Below, one piece after another: positions 34,932-46,250 of a DNA stretch of 64,000 bases. The notes beneath the pieces were generated by a model. That model saw only the letters and a program-made list of their open reading frames with translations, was not told the origin of the DNA and searched no databases. The stretch is from Ceratopteris richardii. Lineage: Eukaryota > Streptophyta > Polypodiopsida > Polypodiales > Pteridaceae. Where the stretch lies: contig CM035422.1 in the NCBI GenBank assembly GCA_020310875.1, positions 53,496,894 to 53,560,893 of the forward strand. The letters run 5' to 3'. Both the position numbers and the translations under genes were made by a program. Every line of letters begins with the position of its first letter. Position 1 is the stretch's first letter.

Positions 34932-35215
34932 GGAATCAATGCTTACATGCTTCAAAGATTGTTACTCTAAATAATTTAGCAAGAATAGGATCTCATTGGC
35001 CAACAAAAGAGAGAGATGTGGATAAGTATGTATCCTAATTTGAAAAATGTATTGCTAGAGTATTTAGTAAATGGGGATTGGATTTAATGGGATCAATACA
35101 TCCACCTGTTAAAAGCTCTCATGCAAAATATATCATAGTGGCCACAAACTATTTAACAAAGTGGGATGAAGAAAAAGCCACAGTGAAAATACATGAACCA
35201 CACCACACAACATTA
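34932..35215 (+). mobile_element. Gypsy G4 integrase remnant, right part
   Basis: Continues the 29.6-29.8 kb remnant. HASKIVTLNNLARIGSHWP matches HYSKQRTLQNLKRLGVYWP of G5, and FSKWGLDLMGSIHPPVKSSHAKYIIVATNYLTKW (35,070-35,170) matches the integrase core. Old, broken. Confidence 0.75.
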
Positions 35216-35735
35216 CCCTTACAATAAACAAGTGGTAAGATAAAATTACCAACAACCATGCCAATGGCCAGGGAGGTTCTAGAATCCATACCAACAACCA
35301 TCATACTTTAGGTGCCAACAACCTTATCAACCTCCATACCAAGCTCAGCAAAGACCTCAACTAGTCCTAGGTCAACAACCTCCATCCCCTACCAACATTA
35401 TACTAGTTAAGTGTGCATTAGCAAACGGTAATTAAGTAGACCCCTAGTGTGAGAACCCCCATTAATTTCTAAAAACCATCCTAATGCCTACGTCTTTGAC
35501 TCAACACAGGTAGATGGCCCACTAGCTTACTACATGGATTCACTAGAGCATAATAAGATCTACCCTTATGAAACCCCTAGTGAACCTAGTTGGGAATCAG
35601 AATATTCTAATGTCATATACGCCAGCCCTAACCCTAGATCCCAACCAATGTAGATAAGAACCCAAGTACCTAGAGGGCCATGTTACACATGCCAAGGAGA
35701 CCATTTCATTTAAGATTTCCCGGTTCCCGCATGAG
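35216..35735 (+). mobile_element. Gypsy gag remnant (+)
   Basis: Gln/Pro-rich sequence (QQPYQPPYQAQQRPQLVLGQQPP-like, 35,300-35,400), then SALANGN-type text, the PLAYYMDSLEHNKIYPYE block and a zinc knuckle GPCYTCQGDHF near 35,680. The same blocks appear in G3 at 21.65-22.03 kb and G5 at 47.3-47.6 kb. It directly follows integrase sequence, the reverse of normal order. Old. Confidence 0.75.
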
Positions 35736-36134
35736 AATTGACCTCTTGATTCACCACAAAGTGCTATTTTGGTGCACTTGATTACTGTAACTACCCCTTG
35801 ATTGGACCCTATTTTGGCCATCTACTACCCCTCTTATGAGAGATTTTGATGATGTATCTAGTCCTTATGTTTATGAGCCTACTTACCCTCAATCATGAAT
35901 GAAATTCTCTATTGTGATCTCTTTATGATGTACTTTTTGGCCACCCAATGTAGAATGGAGGCCCCTCATTATTCACCTGTTTGTAAGCCTTAAAATCCAT
36001 GTGCCTTCTTAACGTTTCTTTGGAAGCACATGCAGAATATATCATGTAAATACTTTGTGGATTTAATGAAAATATGATAAGGAAGGGGCGTGGAGTATTT
36101 GTTATCCCACATGGAGCGTGGGAGTTCTTCCTTC
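35736..36134. other. Unassigned 400 bp between Gypsy remnants
   Basis: AT-rich, no recognised protein, no terminal repeats that I can pair. It ends against the integrase of G5 at about 36,135. It may be LTR or leader sequence of an element not otherwise represented. Confidence 0.3.
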
Positions 36135-37300
36135 CTAGTTGTTTCGATAAGCCCAAATAGCATGATGAAGTTGTTTGTCCCAATCAGAGCGTTTATTATT
36201 TACCAGTTTTGTCAATACGTTACAGAGGATCTTATTGGTGCTCTCGGCTTGTCCATTAGCTTGTGGGTGATAGGGGGCAGACTTCTTATGTATCACCAAG
36301 AATTCTTGGAGAAGATTTTCAATGACTTCATTCAAGAAGTGTGTGCCTCTATCGCTCACCAACTCTATTGGTAGTCCATATCTCATGAACACATTCTAGA
36401 ATAAGAACTTAGCCGTCATCTGAGCATCATTCTTTGTTGTGGCTTTGACTTCTACCCATTTTGTAAGGTAATCTGTGGCTACAATGATGTACTCTGCATG
36501 GGAGTTTCTAGCTGGGGGGTTAATAGGACCTACAAAGTCTATACCCCATTTCGAGAATGCACGTCCTCCCATAATTGGCCTCAAAGGCATCTCATCTTTT
36601 CTAAGTGGATATTGTGCACATTGGCATGTGTCACATTTCTTCACATAGGTATGTGCATCCATATGGAGAGTTGGCCACCAAAGTCCTGAGAATAGAATGG
36701 TCTTGATCACTCGGTCAGGACCAAAATGTCCACCTGCAACACCACTGTGTGCAGTCTCTAAGACCTTTAAATAGTCTGATTCATGAACGCACAGTCGTAA
36801 GTAACCATCTTTGCCCCTTCGGTATAGGTTGTCCCCCACTAAGGCATAGCCTTGAGCCTCTTGCTCCATGCTTTGTCTTCTTGCTAGACTTGCCTCTTTG
36901 GGTAATCTTCCCAACCTCATAAACTCTACCAATGGAGCACTCCAATCTGGAATTAATGACACTTGATAAAGGGTTGCATGCTCCACTGGGGTTTTTCCTG
37001 GCACATAGGACAATTCTTAATCCACTCATGAATTTCTTTGTCCATGCTAGGCCAATACACTCCTAAACGTTTTAGATTCTGCAATGTTCGTTGTTTAGAA
37101 TAATGATTTCCTAGCAATCCTTCATGAGCTTGTTGCAACCAACTACTATGTTCATCGTCCTCAACACAACAAGCTAATACACCCTCAGTGTCTTGTTTGT
37201 ACATGCTTCCTGCCAATATGTGGTATTTTTGTGATTTTACAATTCCTTCTTGTGATGTTTTCACATTCTTGTTTGCAAGGCCGAAGGTTAGGACTGGTAC
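36135..37300 (-). pseudogene. integrase region of Gypsy G5
   Basis: Zinc-binding entry (HYSKQRTLQNLKRLGVYWP, C..CQEKP near 37,000-37,080). Then HSGVAGGHFG, CDTCQCAQYPLRKDEMPLRP, WGIDFVGPINPP near 36,530, YIIVATDYLTKWVEVKA, ELVSDRGTHFLNE and ANGQAESTNKILCN. Part of the fossil G5. Confidence 0.88.
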
Positions 37301-37784
37301 CAACTTATTTGCCCATTTAGGAACAACTTCTAAAGTGAACAGATAAGCATCGGGTAGTTCGTCAGACACTCCTTGCGGTGACTCTCTTGAAGTGATGCGA
37401 GAAAGGTGATCTGCCCGAAGGTGGGTTCTACCTTTCCTGACAACAACTTCAAAGTCATACTCCATTAGTAAGAGGAACCATCTTACTAAGCATCCAGTAT
37501 TGCAAGGTTTATTGACCAAATATAACAAAGCTTGATGATCAGTGAAAAACTTAAACTTGTTGGCCAATAAATAGTGTCTAAACTTCTTCACAGCATATAC
37601 CATGCCTAAGCCCTCTCGCTCAGTTGTGGTATAGTTTTGTTCAGCTGCAGTGAGCTGTCTACTAGCGTATGCTATGGGCAAGTCTAAGTTTCCTTCACTT
37701 GTGGGTTGTGCTAGCACACATCCTATGGCATGATTGGATGCATCCACATGGACATGGAATGGTTTATTCCAATCAGGAGTGGTC
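37300..37784 (-). pseudogene. RNase H region of Gypsy G5
   Basis: DASNHAIGCVLAQPTSEGNLDLPIAYASRQL, TTTEREGLGMVYAVKKFRHYL, FFTDHQALLYLVNKPCN and RADHLSRI. It stops at the target-site duplication of Copia C4 and the upstream homologous sequence continues at 44,204. Confidence 0.88.
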
Positions 37785-37789
37785 AGTAT

Positions 37790-38833
37790 TGTTGGTGCAT
37801 GTCAATCATCAATTGAAGGTTTATGAAGAAATGAAGTCAAGGAATCAAGAAGAGAACAAATTCAGAAGGTTGAAGGAAGGACATATTCAGAAAATCAAAA
37901 CTATGTACGCATATGTACATTACTTCAGATATAGCTGACTCATACTTTTGATTAGCCATAAGCTTGTATATATTTGCCTATAAATGTTGTTGAAAAAAGT
38001 CGGGGCAAAGAGAATAGAATGAGAGTAGAGTATAGGAAGATAGAAATGAGTAGTAGAGAGTTTCATTAGACACATGAGAAGTGAGTTGAATTCATCAACT
38101 TCACTCAATTGTAATTTTCTGAGAAATCAAGAAAAACTTGCGCCCGATGTTTTGCTGTATGCTCCTTCTGTGTTTAATATTTTGAGAAATCCTTCTGTAC
38201 GTATCTAAGTCCATAGCTAATCTACCTATGGCTAGAATTTGAGAGGCTAATTGCAATCAGGTTGAGAGAATTTAGTTTAGGAACATTCATATGTAATGAT
38301 GTTCTGAGAGTCGACAAAACTGGCGCAGATTTCATGTTCAGAGAAATGAACATTACTCAGTGTGTGGTGTAAAGTTTTACACAAGTGAGGGCTCAAAATC
38401 TAAGTTGGAAGGTAAGCCATCTATGGCTAAAAGATCTTGATCAAATGGGTTCGACATTGGGAGAACTGCAGCTAAGAAGTTCCAGGTGTCAAAGTCGCCA
38501 TTACAGAGAAGCTATTTCAGACATAGGTAAAGTGTTTCACACATTTCTCAGTGTGTACTCAATCATTTTGAGAAATTTAACTTGGAAAAGTTGCGCAACC
38601 TCAAGGCAAAGTATTGTACAAAGTTTTATCAAAAAATTTACAGGATTGATTAGTCAATGAGTGATTAATCTGTAGCAGACTTTTCTGAGAAGTTGAATTT
38701 TTCAGAGTAATCAATTTTCTGATAAGGTTGATGAATGTTGTCTAAATTTGGTGGAGTCTAAAGTTGATCTTGATATAGAGGTGGTCTAAATTCAAGATCA
38801 ACTTGTTCTTTTGGAGATTAACACTCTCCATCA
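37790..38833 (+). repeat. 5' LTR of Copia C4
   Basis: 1,044 bp, starts TGTTGGTGCATG and ends CTCCATCA. TATAAAT at 37,979-37,985 is the likely core promoter, which would place U3 at about 190 bp and the transcript start near 38,010. Short direct motifs (TTTCTGAGAA, TTTTGAGAAA) recur several times through the R/U5 part. Confidence 0.96.
37979..37985 (+). promoter_or_regulatory. TATA box in the 5' LTR of C4
   Basis: TATAAAT in the sequence GCCTATAAATGTTG. The same motif occurs in the 3' LTR at 43,344-43,350. Assignment is by motif and position only. Confidence 0.6.
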
Positions 38834-38834
38834 G

Positions 38835-38846
38835 TGGTATCAGAGC
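38835..38846 (+). other. Primer-binding site of Copia C4 (tRNA-iMet)
   Basis: TGGTATCAGAGC, one base after the LTR, complementary to initiator-Met tRNA. Confidence 0.95.
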
Positions 38847-38879
38847 AGGAAACATCAAAATCAAGGAAAGCAGAATCCC

Positions 38880-39990
38880 GACTGCTGCAGATTCAAGAAA
38901 TTCAACAATTGAAGAACTAAAAGGTGAAAACTTGAAGGCAAAGCTTGAGGAGGAGACCATACGACATCAAGAAAGACAAAAGGACTCTAATTCAAAGCAA
39001 AGATAGAGAAATTCGATAGGGAAAACTATCCTGCATGGTCAATGAGGATGGAAGCTCATCTTATGAGCAAAGACCTGATGGGATACATCACAGGAGATGA
39101 AGAAAAGCCAAAATTTAGAGACTCTAGTGTTCCAACTAGAGAGGAGCTTGCAGACTTGAAGAATTGGATGAAGAAGGATGCTCAAGCAAGGAGCATAATC
39201 TACATGGCAGTCAATGACTATTTACTTCCTCACATTAGAGGACTTGAAAGTGCATGTGACATTTGGAATGCTTTGGAGGAGCATTTCCAAAACACAACCA
39301 AATCAAGAAAGGCTTCACTATGGGCAGAATTTACTACTTTCAAAAAGAAGGCCTCACAATCAATCTCTGATTATGTGACAAAGATGAAGGACATTGCAGA
39401 TTCTCTAGGTGCAGTGGATGAAGATATTGAAGAAGATAAATTGGTAAGACAAATTCTCACAGGGCTAAGAGGAGATGAGAAGTGGAAGCCTTTTATTTTG
39501 TCTACAGAACTTTCATTAGATCACTTCACTCCTGATTTGAATCAATTGTTAGGTCATATGCTAACTTTTGAGAATGATGTCAAAGGAGATGTTGATAAGA
39601 GTGCAGGTCATGCAATGTACTCTAAAGACAAGAAGAAAGCTAACAAAGGAAAGCAACAATCAGGTGAAGAAGAAGGTACTTCAAACCAAGCAAATTTCAT
39701 AAGAGGAAAAGGAAATGGCAGAAGTAGAGGAAGAGGCAGAAACAACAAAGATAATGCAAGAGCTTGTTGGATATGTGGTAAGACCAATCATCTATCTCAT
39801 GATTGTTGGCATAATAATCAGAACAATGGTAATTATCAGAACTTTAATCAAAGAGCAAGAGGTGGTAGATTTCAGAGAGGAAATTTTAGAGGTAGAGGTG
39901 GTAGGAATTCTTTTGGAAGAGGTGGAGGAAGAAGCTTCCAAAATCAATCCTATAATAACACCTACTACAACTATGCATCAGATCAGGAGG
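38880..39990 (+). pseudogene. gag region of Copia C4
   Basis: KFDRENYPAWSMRMEAHLMSK entry block near 39,008-39,070. Then HIRGLESACDIWNALEEHFQ, SISDYVTKMKDIADSLGAVDE and LTGLRGDEKWKPF, typical of Copia gag. An Arg/Gly-rich stretch surrounds a canonical CX2CX4HX4C zinc knuckle (CWICGKTNHLSHDC) at 39,765-39,806. Gag forms the cytoplasmic particle that packages element RNA. Gag and pol appear to form one polyprotein, as is usual for Copia. Confidence 0.92.
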
Positions 39991-41600
39991 ATTCAACTCT
40001 TATTATGAATGCAACATATGAAACCTCACATGAGGACATGAGAGTGTTTTACATTGATTCAGGATGTAGTAATCATTTAAGTGGAAATATTACTTTGATG
40101 ACTGATTTAGATCATAATGCAATTAACCATACAGTTCAGACAGGTGATAATACAAAGCATAAGGTAAAGTCAATTGGTTCAGTCAAGGCTAAGGATGGGA
40201 GCACTCTTCTGAGTAAGGTTCTTTATGTTCCCACAATTCCAAAGAATTTGATCAGTGTAGGTCAAATTGTGGAAAAAGGATATGAGGTAAGATTCACCAA
40301 TGATGGAGTATATGTTGAAGACCCTAGTCAAGGGTATAAACAGGTTGTTACAGGAAAGAAAGAAGGAAGGCTCTTCACATTGAAGGTACAAGGAAATGTT
40401 GGACATGCTATGTTCACATATGGAGAGCAGAAGGTATCTGAATTGGATCTTTGGCATAAAAGACTTGGACACTTCAATGAAAGAGGTATTAAAGAAATGA
40501 TTAACAATGATTCAGTGCTTGGGTTGCCTAACATTGCAGGTCAACACATGACATACAGATGTGAGGCATGTCAATTAGGTAAGGCTCATAAGCAATCCTA
40601 TTCCAAGCATGGGTTTATGTATTCAGAAAGACTTGAGTTAGTGCATACAGATGTGTGGGGTCCTTCAAAGGACTTTAGTATAAATTGCTCAAGATATTAT
40701 GTCATATATGTTGATGATGCTACCAGATGGATCACAATTTATGTGATTAAAGAAAAGTCAGAAGTGTTTAATACATTTAGACATTATCATGCATATGCAG
40801 AAAGGATTACAGGTCAAAAATTGAAGAGACTAAGGTCAGATGGAGGGGAGAGTATTTTTCAAATGAATTCAATGATTACTTGTGGAATGCAGGTATAAAG
40901 AGAGAAGTTACTTGCAGGTACTCTCCTCAACAAAATGGGGTAGCAGAAAGAAGAAATAGGACTCTTGTTGAGTTTGCAAGGTCCATGATGAAAGAGAAGA
41001 ATTGCCCAAATTATTTGTGGGCAGATGCTGTAAATATAGCTACATATTTGGTCAATAGATTGCCTTGTAAAGCTTTGCAAGGTATGACACCATATGAAGC
41101 TTGGTGGGGTAAGAAACCTACCTTGGATCATTGCAGAATATTTGGATGCTTGGCATATGCATATGTGCCATCTCAATTGAGGCATAAGTTGGAGCCTAAG
41201 GCAGAAAAGTATGTATTCATTGGTTATGATGATAAGCAAATGGGATACAGGTTGTGGAGTCCATCCACAAAGCAATTTCTTGTATCCAAGGATGTTACAT
41301 TTGATGAGCAAGGTACTTGGTATGCAGGTAAATATAGTGTACATGCAGATGTTGAAGAAGTAGTGGATCAAAGGAAAGGTAAAGCAAAGATTCAATTACT
41401 TGATGAAAATGAGATTAATGAAGTACAGGTTGAAGTTGAAGAGAGGCCAAGGTTTGATCCAGAATGTGATGAACCAGAGACTTCAAGAAGTGCAGAAGTT
41501 AGGAGGTCATCTAGGCACAAATGGCAACCTACAAGGTATAGCTATGACACCTCATTCTTGACTACTAAAGATTATGCTTATTTGATAAAAGCAAATGAAG
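39991..41600 (+). pseudogene. protease and integrase region of Copia C4
   Basis: Protease active site DSGCSNHLSG from 40,056, then KVLYVPTIPKNLISVGQ. Pre-integrase zinc motif: LWHKRLGHFNERGI...CEACQLGKAHK (40,450-40,590). Integrase core: VHTDVWGPS, YVDDATRWITIYVIKEKSEVF, SPQQNGVAERRNRTLVEFAR. Then the GKKPTLDHCRIFGCLAYAYVP linker. Fossil element part. Confidence 0.92.
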
Positions 41601-43139
41601 ATCCATCTACATATGATGAAGCCAAAGGCAAGAGAAATTGGGAAGAAGCTATGCAAGAGGAGTATGATGCATTGATAGAGAATCAGACTTGGGATCTGGT
41701 TCCTAAACCTAATAGCCAAAAAATTATTGGATGTAAGTGGGTTTACAAAACAAAAAGATTTGCAGATGGAAGTGTGTCTAGGTACAAAGCTAGACTTGTT
41801 GTGAAAGGGTATGCACAGACATATGGAGTGGACTATGATGAGACTTATAGTCCTGTGGCAAAGATGACAACAATCAGAACCCTCATAGCAATTGCTGCTT
41901 GCAAAGGTTGGAAGTTATCTCAATTAGATGTTAAAAATGCTTTTTTGAATGGTTACATTTCAGATGAAGTTTACATGGAGCAACCAGATGGATTCAAAGA
42001 TCAAGTGAATCCAAACTATGTGTGTAAGCTCAAGAGAGCTTTGTATGGATTAAAACAGGCCCCAAGGGCATGGAATTATAGGCTTGTAAAGTTCTTGAAT
42101 GATCTTGGATTTCAAGCATCAAAGGCAGATAGTAGCTTGCTAGTCAAAGCAAGTGAAGATGGATTCATTTATGTTTGTATTTATGTTGATGACATAATAC
42201 TTACAGGAACAGATGATAAAGGAATACAAATGATCAAGAAGCAGATGGAGAAAGAGTTCAACAATCAGTGATTTGGGGAACTTATCATTCTTCTTGGGAA
42301 TGGAGATTTCTTATACTCAACATGGAGTATATGTGACCCAAGAAAGGTATCTTAAAAACTTGCTAACCAAATTTAAAATGGAAGATTGCAGGGTTGCACC
42401 TACACCTTTGGAAGTGAACCATAAATGGTCTAGATTTGGAGGAGAAGAGTTCAGAGATATGAAACTCTATCAAAGTTTGGTTGGTAGCTTGATTTATGCT
42501 ACATTAACAAGGCCTGATTTGTCATATGCAGTTGGTGTGCTTTCACAATTCATGCATTGTCCTAGAAAGGAACATTGGGTTGCAGGACAAAGAGTACTTA
42601 GGTACATCAAGGGTACACTCAGAGAAGGATTGTACTATGGATTTACTTCTGATACAAGAGTGAAAATATATAGTGATGCAGATTGGGCAGGTAATGTGGA
42701 TGATAGAAGATCAACACATGGATATTTATGCTATGTAGGAGACAAATTGATTTCATGGTGTTCTAAGAAGCAACATACAGTTGCTTTATCATCTACAGAA
42801 GCAGAATACAAAGGTATGGTGGAAGCTGCAAAGGAGGTAATATGGCTAAAGACACTTATGAAGGTTTTTTATGTGATTCAAAGTACTCCTATTGTTTGTG
42901 GAGACAATATGAGTTCTCTATACTTGGCAGCTAATCCTGTGTTTCATGCTAGAACTAAGCATATTGAAATACAATATCATTTTCTGAGAGAGAAGGTCAT
43001 TGATAAAGAAATTGAAGTTATGCATACACCTACAAAGGATCAACTTGCAGATATGATGACAAAAAGTTTAGATGGACCAAAGCTACAAAGATTCAAGGAT
43101 ATGGCAGGAATTAAGAAGATAGAGAAGAACCTCAATTAA
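41601..43139 (+). pseudogene. reverse transcriptase and RNase H region of Copia C4
   Basis: RT blocks: KWVYKTKRFADGSVSRYKARLVVKGYAQ (from 41,735), LSQLDVKNAFLNGYISDEVYM, RALYGLKQAPRAWNY and CIYVDDIILTGTD (about 42,176-42,215). LIYATLTRPDLSYAVGVLSQF follows. RNase H: YSDADWAGNVDDRRSTHGY, ALSSTEAEYKG and the KSLDGPKLQRFKDMAG tail, stopping 15 bases before the 3' LTR. RT and RNase H make element DNA in the particle. Confidence 0.92.
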
Positions 43140-43141
43140 TG

Positions 43142-43154
43142 ATTGAGGGGGAGC
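43142..43154 (+). other. Polypurine tract of Copia C4
   Basis: ATTGAGGGGGAGC abuts the 3' LTR at 43,155. Plus-strand priming site by position. Confidence 0.9.
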
Positions 43155-44198
43155 TGTTGGTGCATGTCAATCATCAATTGAAGGTTTATGAAGAAATGAA
43201 GTCAAGGAATCAAGAAGAGAACAAATTCAGAAGGTTGAAGGAAGGACATATTCAGAAAATCAAAACTATGTACACATATGTACATTACTTCAGATATAGC
43301 TGACTCATACTTTTGATTAGTCATAAGCTTGTATATATTTGCCTATAAATGTTGTTGAAAAAAGTCGGGGCAAAGAGAATAGAATGAGAGTAGAGTATAG
43401 GAAGATAGAAATGAGTAGTAGAGAGTGTCATTAGACACATGAGAAGTGAGTTGAATTCATCAACTTCACTCAATTGTAATTTTCTGAGAAATCAAGAAAA
43501 ACTTGCGCCCGATGTTTTGCTGTCTGCTCCTTCTGTGTTTAATCTTTTGAGAAATCCTTCTGTACGTATCTAAGTCCATAGCTAATCTACCTATGGCTAG
43601 AATTTGAGAGGCTAATTGCAATCAGGTTGAGAGAATTTATTTTAGGAACATTCATATGTAATGATGTTCTGAGAGTCGACAAAACTGGCGCAGATTTCAT
43701 GTTAAGAGAAATGAACATTACTCAGTGTGTGGTGTAAAGTTTTACACAAGTGAGGGCTCAAAATCTAAGTTGGAAGGTAAGCCATCTATGGCTAAAAGAT
43801 CCTGATCAAACGGGTTTGACATTGGGAGAACTGCAGCTAAGAAGTTCCAGGTGTCAAAGTCGCCATTACAGAGAAGCTATTTCAGACATAGGTAAAGTGT
43901 TTCACACCTTTCTCAGTGTGTACTCAATCATTTTGAGAAATTTAACTTGGAAAAGTTGCGCAACCTCAAGGCAAAGTATTGTACAAAGTTTTATCAAAAA
44001 CTTTACAGGATTGATTAGTCAATGAGTGATTAATCTGTAGCAGACTTTTCTGAGAAGTTGAATTTTTCAGAGTAATCAATTTTCTGATAAGGTTGATGAA
44101 TGTTGTCTAAATTTGGTGGAGTCTAAAGTTGATCTTGATATAGAGGTGGTCTAAATTCAAGATCAACTTGTTCTTTTGGAGATTAACACTCTCCATCA
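43155..44198 (+). repeat. 3' LTR of Copia C4
   Basis: 1,044 bp, the same length as the 5' LTR, no length differences seen, 12 base differences by eye. Followed directly by the target duplication AGTAT. Confidence 0.96.
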
Positions 44199-44203
44199 AG
44201 TAT

Positions 44204-46250
44204 TGGTGCTGTGCACAAACGTTTCTTCAGTTCATTGAAAGAATTCTCGCATTCGTCGTTCCACTTAAAATTAGACAATAAGGCATAAAGGGGTCTAGCT
44301 ATGATTGCGTACATGTGGATAAACCTGCGGTAATATCCACAATGGCCCATAAGGGCTTGTACCTCTTTAACATTCCTTGGCCTTGGTAGCTCCGCTATGG
44401 CTCGTACCTTATCTTCATCTGTTGAGATTCCATTCTTAGAAACAATATGACCTAAGATTTTACCTTGCCGCACCATGAACACACACTTTTCTGGGTTCAG
44501 ACACACTCGATATTCTCTACACTTGTTGAAGATTTGTCTGAGCTCAGGGATGTGGAATCTTCTTTCTTGGGAATGAGCACATAAATCATCCACATACACT
44601 TCTAAGCTCTTTTGCAAGAACTCTTTGAAAACATGACACATGAGCCTTTGGAACGTTGAAGGTGCATTGGTGAGCCCAAATGGCATCACACGAAATGCAA
44701 AGATTCCCCACTCTATGGCAAAAGCCGTTTTGTGCTGATCTTCTGGGGCAATGGCTACTTGATTGTAACCTGAAAATCCATCAAGGAAGCTATAAACTTC
44801 CTTGCCTGCAACACGCTCCAATAGGTGTTCCGTGATTGGAAGTGGATAGCTATCTCTAATCGTAGCGGCATTAACTTTTTTAAGGTTAATACACACTCGC
44901 AACTTCCCGTTCTTCTTGGGCCCCACTACAATGGGGGACACCCATTCAGTATGCTTAATCTCATAGATGAATCCAGCTTCAATCAACCTATCAATTTCTT
45001 CTTTTATTTTGGCTGCATATGTATCATTATATGTGTAGGGCTTCTGTTTGGTGGGCTTGGCATCAGCAGCCATGGGGATAGTATGAGAGCAAATTCTTGG
45101 ATCTACCCCTTTCAAGTCTCTATAGTGCCACGCAAACACATCCCTATATTCCCTTAAGAGAGCTACAAGCTCCATTTCTTCTCTCGCACTTAGGTCATCT
45201 CCTATATATGTGCATCTCTCTTCGTTCTCTTCAATGGTCACTACAATCTTCTTGGTCTTTTCTTTATTATCATATGATTCTCCTATGATGGCCTCTCTCT
45301 TAGGCATTCGTACCAAAATTTTGCGGTCGTCAACTTCATATTTCTTGAAGTTTTCTAGTACTTCAAACAATGATTCCTCCTCTTCTTCTTTCACTGCTTT
45401 TCTTTTCTTTTTCTTTTGACTACTCTCACTTCCATCCTTTGAATTTACCGTTTTAATACTTGGGAGAGGTTCTTCTTCTTTCTGGGTGAACACTGCTATA
45501 TCTTCTAGATAGTGCTGCTCTGAGTTAAAACAACTATCCATCACAATAGACTCCAGATCATCGTCATTCTCTTTTTCTTCTATGACATCACTAGGGTCAC
45601 ATTCTTCTAGCAAGGGCTGACACATGAACACTGAAATATCATAACCCTCCTCATCACAATGAGGTGTCCATTGTTCTTCATTGATAGCAATGTCCATGGT
45701 GGCTAAGATTTCTGGCCAGCCATGAGGCTCACATTCCTCATCTGGAAAGATCATCAGTGTGTAGGCTGGGTCTTTAATTGGTCTATCTCCTGGCGAAGTT
45801 CCTTCTTCTCTTGCCTTTAAACATTTTTGCTCTTCCTCTGCGACCTTGCACATCCACAAATGAGTATCTTCATGTAGCCATGATGGATCAGGTGAACTTT
45901 CAGAATGCACAAAGATGGAATCTTCTTTCGCTTTGTGGATAGAATTCCACTGTAGGGGTGGTACATCTCTGAAGGTGTAATCCTTCAAATTGACCTTGGT
46001 GGTGACCCCTAAGTGCTACAAGTACAAGGAGTTGGTTCCCCAATCCTGTACTATTTGCAATTGTCCTAGGAAGGGTCTTCCTAGGATCATCTCATAGACG
46101 TTATTTTTCTCAAAGTCACATATAGCAAATGTATGTTCAAACTCCACACCACAAGTGGTTAGAGTTATCCCTTCGAGCAATCCTAGAGGTCTTTCAAAAT
46201 GACCGTCGGCCATTTGAAGCTTCATTCTAGTTGGTCTTAATGTGGGTTTT
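44204..46250 (-). pseudogene. protease and RT region of Gypsy G5
   Basis: Protease C-terminal part (YEMILGRPFLGQLQIVQDWG, 46,025-46,110). Then the linker TFRDVPPLQWN, LWMCKV, AINEEQWTPHCDEEGYDISVF and a Glu/Lys-rich block. RT: DRLIEAGFIYEIKHTEWVSPIV, KNGKLRVCINLKKVNAATIRDSYPLP, FRVMPFGLTNAPSTFQRL and the YVDD active site at 44,585-44,596. Then KILGHIVSKNGIS and MGHCGYYRRFIHMYA. This long stretch is open. Part of fossil G5; C4 lies immediately to the left. Confidence 0.9.

Larger units (their letters stand above)
37790..44198 (+). mobile_element. Ty1/Copia copy C4, young and nearly whole, nested in Gypsy G5
   Basis: 6,409-bp Copia element. LTRs of 1,044 bp at both ends (TG...CA), initiator-Met primer site, gag with a canonical zinc knuckle, protease, integrase, RT, RNase H and polypurine tract in Copia order. 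Perfect 5-bp target duplication AGTAT at 37,785-37,789 and 44,199-44,203. By eye the LTRs differ at 12 of 1,044 sites (about 1.1%). Commonly used substitution rates of about 2e-9 to 1.3e-8 per site per year would give roughly 0.4-3 million years. Coding sequence looks nearly whole, with about two breaks. It sits at the RT/RNase H junction of G5. Confidence 0.97.
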
